Assembly (NCBI GenBank): GCA_019421345.1
Contig: JAHZFL010000010.1
Location: 1-64,000 of the forward strand
DNA length: 64,000 nt
Source of the DNA: Roseburia sp.
GTDB taxonomy: Bacteria; Bacillota; Clostridia; Lachnospirales; Lachnospiraceae
Reading direction: 5' to 3'
Below the pieces are notes generated by a model. That model worked only from the letters and a program-made list of their open reading frames with translations. It had not been told where the DNA came from and did no database searches. Position numbers and translations under genes: made by a program. Positions 58,293 through 64,000 of this stretch are shown in pieces. Numbering within the stretch: position 1 is the stretch's first letter; each line of letters starts with the position of its first letter.

Positions 58293-59372
58293 ATGGCGAA
58301 GGAAACAAAGCAGGAGAAGCAGGATAAACAGGATAAGCTAAAAGCGCTGGATGCAGCGATTTCACAGATTGAGAAGCAGTATGGAAAGGGAGCGGTGATG
58401 AAGCTGGGAGACAGCTCCTCCCAGATGAATGTTGAGGGAGTGCCGACGGGATCGTTAAGCCTTGATCTGGCGCTTGGGATCGGCGGACTTCCAAAGGGCA
58501 GGATCATTGAGATTTACGGACCGGAGTCCAGCGGTAAGACGACGGTTGCGCTGCATGCGGTAGCAGAGGTGCAAAAGCGCGGGGGTATTGCGGGCTTCAT
58601 TGATGCAGAGCACGCGCTTGACCCGGTATATGCGAAGAATATCGGTGTAGATATAGAGAATCTTTATATTTCACAGCCGGACTGCGGGGAGCAGGCGCTT
58701 GAGATCGCGGAGACGATGGTGCGTTCCGGGGCGATAGATATTGTAATTGTCGATTCCGTGGCGGCGCTTGTGCCGAAGGCGGAGATTGACGGTGAGATGG
58801 GTGACTCGCATGTCGGACTTCAGGCGCGTCTGATGAGCCAGGCGCTCCGTAAGCTGACCTCTATCGTGAGCAAGTCGAACTGCATCGTGATCTTTATCAA
58901 CCAGCTTCGCGAGAAGATCGGCGTCATGTTTGGAAATCCGGAGACGACGACAGGCGGACGTGCGCTGAAGTTTTACGCATCGGTCCGTCTGGATGTGCGC
59001 AGAGTTGAGGCATTAAAGCAGGGCGGTGAGGTCGTTGGTAACCATACGCGTGTAAAGATTGTGAAAAATAAGGTCGCGCCGCCGTTTAAGGAGGCAGAGT
59101 TTGATATTATGTTCGGTCAGGGCATTTCCAAAGAGGGCGATATTTTGGATTTGGCGGCAGATATTGGAATCGTGAATAAGTCGGGTGCGTGGTATGCCTA
59201 CAATGGAGAGAAGATTGGACAGGGACGCGAGAATGCCAAGAATTATCTGCGTGATAATCCGCTTATCTGCCAAGAGATTGAGGCGAAGGTGCGTGCAAAT
59301 TACAGTGTGGATGAGGAAGAAGCTGACGCTGCGGCAGAGACTGGGGAGCCTGCGGCAGAGGAAGAAAGCTGA
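58293..59372 (+). CDS. recA: Recombinase RecA
   Basis: A 359-residue RecA with Walker A GPESSGKTT, VDSVAALVPKAEIDGEMGD and NQLREKIGVMFGNPETTTGG's core REKIGVMFGNPET; all normal. It drives strand exchange and LexA cleavage. Alanine- and glutamate-rich C-terminal tail, as usual. ATG after ATGGAGGAGAG. recX overlaps its stop by one base. Confidence 0.98.
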   Translation: MAKETKQEKQDKQDKLKALDAAISQIEKQYGKGAVMKLGDSSSQMNVEGVPTGSLSLDLALGIGGLPKGRIIEIYGPESSGKTTVALHAVAEVQKRGGIAGFIDAEHALDPVYAKNIGVDIENLYISQPDCGEQALEIAETMVRSGAIDIVIVDSVAALVPKAEIDGEMGDSHVGLQARLMSQALRKLTSIVSKSNCIVIFINQLREKIGVMFGNPETTTGGRALKFYASVRLDVRRVEALKQGGEVVGNHTRVKIVKNKVAPPFKEAEFDIMFGQGISKEGDILDLAADIGIVNKSGAWYAYNGEKIGQGRENAKNYLRDNPLICQEIEAKVRANYSVDEEEADAAAETGEPAAEEES

Positions 59373-60001
59373 TGCGGGAGGTACAGATTCTGGAGGTGGC
59401 GCGCGCGGAGAAGGGACGAGTGCGGATCCGTTTTTCAGATGGTGTGACAGCAGAGCTCTACCGGGGGGAGCTTCGCCGTTTTACCCACATCGAGCAGGAG
59501 ACGCTTGTTTGTGAAGGGGCATATGTACCGGAGGAGCTTTACTGCAAGCTTTTGGAGGAGGTTGTCGGTTTAAGAGTAAAGAAACGGGCGCTCTTTCTTT
59601 TGGAGCGCATGGATCATACCGAGCAGCAGCTTTGCGAAAAACTGCGGAGAAACGGTTATCCAGAGATCTGTATTGAACAGGCGATTTCCTATGTAAAAAA
59701 ATATCACTATATTGATGATCTAAAATATGCGAGAACCTATGTGCGTATCGGACAGCAAAAAAAGAGCAGGGAGAGACTGCGCATAGATCTGCTGCGCAAG
59801 GGAGTGAAGCGCGAATGGATTGAACAGGCGCTTTTGGAGGAATTTATATCGGATGAGCGCGCCAAGATACAGGAGCTTATGGAAAAGCGGCGTTACGATG
59901 CTGCTGCGGCTGACCGCAGGGAGCAGCAGCGGATGTATCAGTTTCTTTTGCGCAGGGGGTATCAGAGCGGAGATATTCTAGCCGTGCTGCGGCAGACATA
60001 A
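59372..60001 (+). CDS. recX: Regulatory protein RecX
   Basis: A 209-residue helical protein that binds RecA filaments and limits their activity. RecX repeats show as RALFLLERMDHTEQQLCEKL, YVKKYHYIDDLKYARTYV and LRIDLLRKGVKREWIEQAL. TGATG overlap with recA couples the two, the classical arrangement. Confidence 0.93.
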   Translation: MREVQILEVARAEKGRVRIRFSDGVTAELYRGELRRFTHIEQETLVCEGAYVPEELYCKLLEEVVGLRVKKRALFLLERMDHTEQQLCEKLRRNGYPEICIEQAISYVKKYHYIDDLKYARTYVRIGQQKKSRERLRIDLLRKGVKREWIEQALLEEFISDERAKIQELMEKRRYDAAAADRREQQRMYQFLLRRGYQSGDILAVLRQT

Positions 60002-60065
60002 GGTTTTCTGATACCGGTTGTTTTCCGATCCTTTTAGAGAATCAGGTGTTGGATCATAAATGCTG

Positions 60066-60094
60066 TTGTCAAAACGACACGTTCCATATATAAT
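60066..60094 (+). promoter_or_regulatory. Promoter of the ArsC/Spx-like gene
   Basis: TTGTCA (60066) and TATAAT (60089), 17-bp spacer. The remaining 60002-60065 shows nothing I can name. Confidence 0.7.
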
Positions 60095-60182
60095 TTTTCC
60101 GATAGGGTTTTATATTTTTATGAACAACTGGCATCTCCGAAGATGTGATGTCTGCTGTTTTTTATGATGAAGGAGGTTTCAT

Positions 60183-60536
60183 ATGTTATTCGTACAATAT
60201 CCGAAATGTTCAACCTGCCAGAAGGCAAAGAAGTGGCTGGATGCCCATAATATTGCATACACGGATCGTCATATCGTCGAGGATCATCCGACCTATGACG
60301 AATTAAAGCAGTGGTATGAGACAAGCGGTCTGCCGCTGAAGCGGTTTTTTAATACGAGCGGGATGCTGTATAAGGAGATGCAGTTAAAGGACAAGCTTCC
60401 GACGATGAATGAGGAGGAGCAGTTGAAGCTGCTTGCCACGAACGGTATGCTAATAAAGCGTCCGCTGCTTGTGGATGGAGATACGGTACTGACCGGATTT
60501 AAGGAAGCGGAGTGGGCAGAGAAGCTGTCCGTGTAG
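60183..60536 (+). CDS. ArsC/Spx-fold protein with CxxC
   Basis: A 117-residue arsenate-reductase-like thioredoxin fold. It starts MLFVQYPKCSTCQKAKKWL; the CSTC motif is the redox site of the Spx and YffB/ArsC groups, and RPLLVDGDTVLTGFKEAEW is the family C-terminus. It could be a stress regulator binding RNA polymerase or a glutaredoxin-type reductase; with no ars genes near, arsenate resistance is doubtful. Ribosome site GAAGGAGG. Confidence 0.88.
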   Translation: MLFVQYPKCSTCQKAKKWLDAHNIAYTDRHIVEDHPTYDELKQWYETSGLPLKRFFNTSGMLYKEMQLKDKLPTMNEEEQLKLLATNGMLIKRPLLVDGDTVLTGFKEAEWAEKLSV

Positions 60537-60596
60537 AGGACGCTTCGTGTCATTCCGGGATGATTTGAATGACTGCAAAATGATGTTTTTATCAAA

Positions 60597-60650
60597 CAGA
60601 AGCCCCGGTTCATTCTGACGATTTGGAAGAATGAACCGGGGCTTCTGCAT
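60597..60650 (+). terminator. Very stable terminator after the ArsC/Spx-like gene
   Basis: A perfect 20-bp stem beginning CAGAAGCCCCGG with an 11-nt loop, then CATTTT. Its strength is notable, but the T-run is short. Confidence 0.85.
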
Positions 60651-60656
60651 TTTACC

Positions 60657-60720
60657 TGATAGGAAAATTTGTGCCTCCTAAAGTAAAAGCCTCCGGGGGA
60701 ATACATTGCGGCGGAAATCT
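60657..60720. repeat. Diverged copy of the 132-bp repeat modules
   Basis: ATAGGAAAATTTGTGCC, CTAAAGTAAAAGCCTCC and ACATTGCGGCGGAAAT follow the same order as the unit at 1609-1740. It begins just after the preceding terminator. Confidence 0.65.
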
Positions 60721-60770
60721 CATAGTTTCTATTGATCGATCCATTGTCGCGGTATTGTATAGCAATTTAC

Positions 60771-60799
60771 TTGACATAATTCTGAAAATAGAATAAAAT
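60771..60799 (+). promoter_or_regulatory. rny promoter
   Basis: TTGACA (60771) and TAAAAT (60794), 17-bp spacer; leader of about 80 nt. Confidence 0.75.
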
Positions 60800-60880
60800 T
60801 TAATTATTGTAATTTATGACAGACAACGATAAGTTTCTATGTTATATGTACAATGAAAATTTCATAAAGGAGGTGCTCCT

Positions 60881-62425
60881 GTGGACATAGTGATTGCTGT
60901 TGTTGCGACTCTGGTCGTCACTGCTGTCGTAGTATACCTTATCACAACTGTTTACCATAAGAAAGTAACAGAAGCAAAGATTGGGAATGCAGAGGAAAAG
61001 GCACGCGAGATCATTGATGAGGCAGTAAAGAGCGCAGAAACCAAGAAACGCGAGGCAATGCTGGAAGCAAAGGAAGAGTCCATTCGTGTTAAGAATGAGC
61101 TGGACCGTGAGGCGAAAGAACGCCGTGCCGAGATTGGGCGCAGCGAACGCCGGATTGTTCAGAAGGAAGAAAATCTGGACAGGAAGCTGGAAGCCATTGA
61201 GAAGCGTGAGGCGGGATTTGCTGCAAAAGAGGACGAGATCAACAAACAGAAAGAGCAGATCGCAAGACTCAATGAGGAGCGTTTACAGGAACTGGAACGA
61301 ATCTCCGGATTGACCTCCGAACAGGCAAAGGAATATCTCTTAAAAACCGTTGAAGAAGATGTGAAGCTTGATACTGCGAAGTTGATTAAAGAAATGGAAC
61401 GCAGGGCAAAGGAAGAAGCGGACAAGAAGGCAAGAGAGTATGTGGTGAATGCAATTCAGAAATGTGCGGCAGACCATGTTTCCGAGACGACAATCTCCGT
61501 CGTGCAGCTTCCGAATGATGAGATGAAGGGAAGGATTATCGGGCGTGAGGGTCGGAATATCCGTACGTTGGAGACCTTGACAGGCGTGGATCTGATCATC
61601 GACGATACGCCGGAGGCAGTTATTTTATCCAGCTTTGACCCGATCAGACGTGAGGTTGCAAGGATTGCGCTTGAAAAGTTGATCGTAGACGGACGTATTC
61701 ATCCGGCAAGAATTGAGGAGATGGTGGAGAAGGCACAGCGCGAGGTGGAGACAATGATCCGCGAGGAAGGAGAGGCAGCGATCTTAGAGGTCGGCATTCA
61801 CGGAGTTCATCCGGAGATTGTCCGTTTACTCGGCAAGATGAAGTTCCGTACAAGCTACGGACAGAATGTGCTTAAGCATTCCATTGAGGTTGCGCACCTT
61901 TCGGGCTTACTTGCCGCGGAGCTTGGTCTTGACGTAAGAACCGCAAAGAGGGCAGGTCTGCTGCATGATATTGGAAAGGCAGTGGATCATGACATGGAAG
62001 GTTCTCACATTCAGCTTGGCGTGGATTTGTGCCGTAAGTACAAAGAATCCGCAATTGTTATCAATGCGGTAGAGTCCCATCACGGCGATGTAGAGCCGGA
62101 GACGCTCATTTCTTGTATTGTGCAGGCTGCTGATACGATCAGTGCAGCAAGACCGGGTGCAAGGAGAGAGACATTGGAGACCTATTCTAACCGATTGAAG
62201 CAGTTAGAGGATATTTCAAACGGATTTAAGGGTGTAGACAAGTCCTTTGCCATTCAGGCAGGCAGAGAGATTCGAGTTATGGTTGTTCCGGATCAGGTCA
62301 GCGATGCCGATATGGTATTGATGGCGCGTGATATTTCCAAGAAGATCGAATCGGAGATGGAATATCCGGGACAGATCAAGGTAAACGTAATTCGTGAATC
62401 GAGAGTTACAGATTACGCAAAATAA
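60881..62425 (+). CDS. rny: Ribonuclease Y
   Basis: A 514-residue membrane-anchored endoribonuclease that starts mRNA decay. One N-terminal membrane helix, a long coiled coil (residues about 30-200), a KH domain with DEMKGRIIGREGRNIRTLE, and an HD domain with LLHDIGKAVDHD and ESHHGDVEPET. GTG start after AAAGGAGGTG. Complete and ordinary. Confidence 0.97.
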   Translation: MDIVIAVVATLVVTAVVVYLITTVYHKKVTEAKIGNAEEKAREIIDEAVKSAETKKREAMLEAKEESIRVKNELDREAKERRAEIGRSERRIVQKEENLDRKLEAIEKREAGFAAKEDEINKQKEQIARLNEERLQELERISGLTSEQAKEYLLKTVEEDVKLDTAKLIKEMERRAKEEADKKAREYVVNAIQKCAADHVSETTISVVQLPNDEMKGRIIGREGRNIRTLETLTGVDLIIDDTPEAVILSSFDPIRREVARIALEKLIVDGRIHPARIEEMVEKAQREVETMIREEGEAAILEVGIHGVHPEIVRLLGKMKFRTSYGQNVLKHSIEVAHLSGLLAAELGLDVRTAKRAGLLHDIGKAVDHDMEGSHIQLGVDLCRKYKESAIVINAVESHHGDVEPETLISCIVQAADTISAARPGARRETLETYSNRLKQLEDISNGFKGVDKSFAIQAGREIRVMVVPDQVSDADMVLMARDISKKIESEMEYPGQIKVNVIRESRVTDYAK

Positions 62426-62452
62426 GTGTTTGCCCGTTTGGGTGAAGAAGAT

Positions 62453-62490
62453 AACCGTTGTATTGTAAGATGCAGCGGTTTTCTTTTTTC
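62453..62490 (+). terminator. rny terminator
   Basis: AACCGTTGTA pairs with TGCAGCGGTT (two G-U pairs), loop of eight, then a T-rich tail TTCTTTTTTC. Confidence 0.85.
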
Positions 62491-62492
62491 TC

Positions 62493-62560
62493 ATGTAGGA
62501 AATTGCGCTGCGGCGGAATGAAGGATCAGTTGCAAATGTGACCCGCCACAGGAAAATTCT
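62493..62560. repeat. Diverged copy of the 132-bp repeat modules
   Basis: ATGTAGGAAATTGCGCTG, CGGCGGAATGAAGGATC and GTGACCCGCC correspond to the central part of the unit. It begins right after the rny terminator T-run. Confidence 0.65.
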
Positions 62561-62606
62561 ATGAATTTTGGGCAGGAGAAAAGCAGGAGAGGAAAGGAGA
62601 GACAGG

Positions 62607-63170
62607 ATGGATTGTCAGGTAAAAAGAAAGAAAAGAGAGTTGATCCGCAGCGGAGCGATTCTTGATATTTATACAGATACGATGGAGCTTCCAAACGGCA
62701 AAACGGAGGAATGGGATTTTATTTCTCACAGGAAGGGTGCGGCGGCAGTTGTTCCGGTACAGGAGGACGGTAAGATTTTGATGGTACGCCAGTACCGGAA
62801 TGCATTGGAGCGGATGACGCTTGAAATTCCCGCCGGCTCCAGAGACAGCGTGACGGAGGATACGCGTGTGTGCGCGGCGCGTGAGCTGGAGGAGGAGACC
62901 GGCTATCAGAGCGCAGATTTGACGTTTTTGCTGTCCCTTAGAACGACAGTCGCATTTTGTGATGAGTTTATTGACGTGTATCTCGCGAGAAATCTTAAGC
63001 CGGGCAGTCAGAAGCTGGATGAGGGAGAGTTCATTGAGGTGGAGGCATATGAGCTAAACGAGCTGTGCGAGATGATCTATCAGGGAAAGCTGCAGGACGC
63101 AAAGACGGTGGCGGCGATTCTCGCTTACAAGAATCTTTTGCATGAGAAGGAGCTGAAAGGCATAGGATAA
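62607..63170 (+). CDS. NUDIX hydrolase, ADP-ribose pyrophosphatase-like
   Basis: A 187-residue enzyme likely cleaving ADP-ribose to AMP and ribose-5-phosphate. The NUDIX box ends RELEEETGY with the catalytic glutamates; the segment before (GSRDSVTE) is one residue longer than the consensus. ILMVRQYRNALERMTLEIPAG is the ADPRase-type substrate strand. ATG 62607 follows AAAGGAGAG; the frame open from 62568 is leader. It adjoins the SpoIIM-like gene, a recurrent clostridial pairing. Confidence 0.9.
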   Translation: MDCQVKRKKRELIRSGAILDIYTDTMELPNGKTEEWDFISHRKGAAAVVPVQEDGKILMVRQYRNALERMTLEIPAGSRDSVTEDTRVCAARELEEETGYQSADLTFLLSLRTTVAFCDEFIDVYLARNLKPGSQKLDEGEFIEVEAYELNELCEMIYQGKLQDAKTVAAILAYKNLLHEKELKGIG

Positions 63171-63195
63171 AAGAGAACCTGTTTAGGAGCGCTGC

Positions 63196-63756
63196 ATGAA
63201 AAAGGAACAGTGGGTTATTTTTCTGGCTTTTTTGTCAGGCTGTTTGCTGACGAATTTTTTTGGAACAGAGCTTTTGACGACCTATGGGATTTTTAACGAT
63301 TATTTTTTAAACCAATATTCTTATCAGGCAGTAGATGGTAATCGCCTGCTTTGTCACGTTTTTTTGGAGAGAGGCAAAGCGGCGGTTATCATCTTTTTAC
63401 TTGGACGTGTGATACCGGGCAATTTGTTTGCTGTTCTGGTAAAGAGCATGGCGGCGGCAACCGGTGGGTTTCTGCTGACAGTTGCGGTTTTAAATCTTGG
63501 GCTGCGCGGGATCGTTATCTGTGTCGGAGGTCTGTTTCCTCAGTGGCTGTTTTATTTTGCCGTACTGTTTTATTATGCAGAATCCAAAAAGGATCGCGTG
63601 TATGAATTTGAAGGAACGTATTATAGAGCCGGAGATAAAAAAGGATCGCATGTTCTTTTGCGCGGGACGCTGATTTTTCTGGGGCTGGCTGCCGGAATGC
63701 TGTTGGAATGCTACATCAATCCGATTTTACTTCATTTTGTGATCCATATGTTCTAG
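63196..63756 (+). CDS. SpoIIM-like membrane protein
   Basis: A 186-residue polytopic protein with about five hydrophobic helices: WVIFLAFLSGCLLTNFFG, IIFLLGRVIPG, GGFLLTVAVLNLGLRG, FPQWLFYFAVLFYY and the C-terminal GLAAGMLLECYINPILL. The LLECYINPILL ending and position after an ADPRase NUDIX gene point to stage II sporulation protein M, part of the septal-wall hydrolysis DMP complex. Divergence leaves some doubt. RBS AGGAGCG. Its stop codon starts a 38-bp repeat. Confidence 0.7.
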   Translation: MKKEQWVIFLAFLSGCLLTNFFGTELLTTYGIFNDYFLNQYSYQAVDGNRLLCHVFLERGKAAVIIFLLGRVIPGNLFAVLVKSMAAATGGFLLTVAVLNLGLRGIVICVGGLFPQWLFYFAVLFYYAESKKDRVYEFEGTYYRAGDKKGSHVLLRGTLIFLGLAAGMLLECYINPILLHFVIHMF

Positions 63757-63791
63757 TGTGCTGTATCATGCACATTTCGCATCATGACTTG
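63754..63791 (+). repeat. 38-bp repeat including a stop codon, copy 2
   Basis: Begins at the TAG stop and matches 30530-30567 at 32 of 38 positions. The following bases to about 63845 include GTCGCCAATCGACGATGCCGCC, similar to the GTCGCTGATGCGAC module of the 132-bp repeat. Confidence 0.7.
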
Positions 63792-63936
63792 CCTGAATTT
63801 TCATCCGCTGCGTTGTCGCCAATCGACGATGCCGCCGCAGGAGAAAAGCAGTGATTGTGTTTCCTTCGGTTTCCGCTTATAATAAAGGAAAAGTAAATAT
63901 GAATGGAGAGAATGAGCTTGGAGGGAGGCGGTGCTG

Positions 63937-64000
63937 TTGGAGATAAAAGGAAGAAAAATCGGCAAAGGGAGGCCGCTCGTGTGCGTATCCGTTACGGAGC
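63937..64000 (+). CDS. aroD: Probable type I 3-dehydroquinate dehydratase, 3' end outside window
   Basis: Only 21 codons are visible. TTG 63937 lies eight bases after GGGAGG, and the translation MEIKGRKIGKGRPLVCVSVT resembles the conserved N-terminus of type I AroD (GxGRPKICVxV). That enzyme dehydrates 3-dehydroquinate in the shikimate pathway. GTG 63931 is another possible start. Too short for certainty. Confidence 0.6.
   Translation, partial: MEIKGRKIGKGRPLVCVSVTE

Noticed and set aside
60183..60536. Arsenic resistance gene
   Set aside because: The fold is ArsC-like but no ars operon is nearby and the CSTC site fits Spx/YffB proteins as well.

Overview
The window reads as chromosome of a spore-forming, low- to mid-GC Firmicute of the class Clostridia, most likely a Lachnospiraceae member. 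The support is the mix of gene families: SpoIIGA/SigE/SigG, a complete spoIIIAA-AH operon, a Spo0E-like peptide, a group-B-like [FeFe] hydrogenase, DUF3793, DUF6110 and DUF1540 proteins, the mraZ-led division cluster, and strong AGGAGG ribosome binding sites. No rRNA, tRNA, CRISPR array or prophage is visible. Genus-level identity is not decidable from the sequence alone.

Layout. 1-2.1 kb: 3' part of an IS1182-type transposase, then a repeat-rich gap with a 132-bp tandem array. 2.1-10.4 kb: a metal/redox region with three transcription units (flavodoxin-DUF3793; Fur-like, two small peptides, DUF6110, P1B-type ATPase; DUF454 and a CydDC-like ABC pair). All three carry the same palindrome, GTTAGT-N4-ACTAAC, at the promoter. 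The middle unit resembles a ferrosome (fez) iron-storage locus and is my lead candidate for an interesting system. 10.5-25 kb: [FeFe] hydrogenase, a lipase-like protein, CIRCE-controlled groESL, mgsA-degV, a MATE pump with a divergent LysR regulator, purA, a HAD phosphatase, a SEC-C protein and thrS. 25-38 kb: a zinc phospholipase-C-like protein, a Spo0E-like peptide, then mraZ-rsmH-ftsL-two class B PBPs-mraY-murD-ftsW-ftsQ-ftsZ, without murE, murF, murG or ftsA. 38-44 kb: VanZ, spoIIGA-sigE behind a Spo0A-type promoter, a beta-CASP nuclease, inverted sigG and a DapF homologue lacking both catalytic cysteines. 44-49 kb: queT behind a preQ1-I riboswitch and a second, unclassified structured leader; argS, a TrmH methyltransferase, a NUDIX hydrolase and a Phd/ParE toxin-antitoxin pair. 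49-54.4 kb: spoIIIAA-AH behind a sigma-E-like promoter. 54.4-64 kb: prfC, a thioredoxin-like protein, a hemerythrin fusion, DUF3783, SOS-controlled recA-recX, an ArsC/Spx-like protein, rny, a NUDIX hydrolase, a SpoIIM-like protein and the start of a probable aroD.

Two genome-scale patterns stand out. First, a family of short palindromic intergenic repeats lies mostly just 3' of intrinsic terminators. Second, several leader RNAs look regulatory: preQ1-I, an unclassified pseudoknot-like fold, and a hairpin that covers the ribosome binding site of the second PBP gene. Many genes serve growth, envelope division and sporulation; the metal region and the repeats are the least conventional parts. 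All calls rest on reading motifs and translations by eye; no database search was run.
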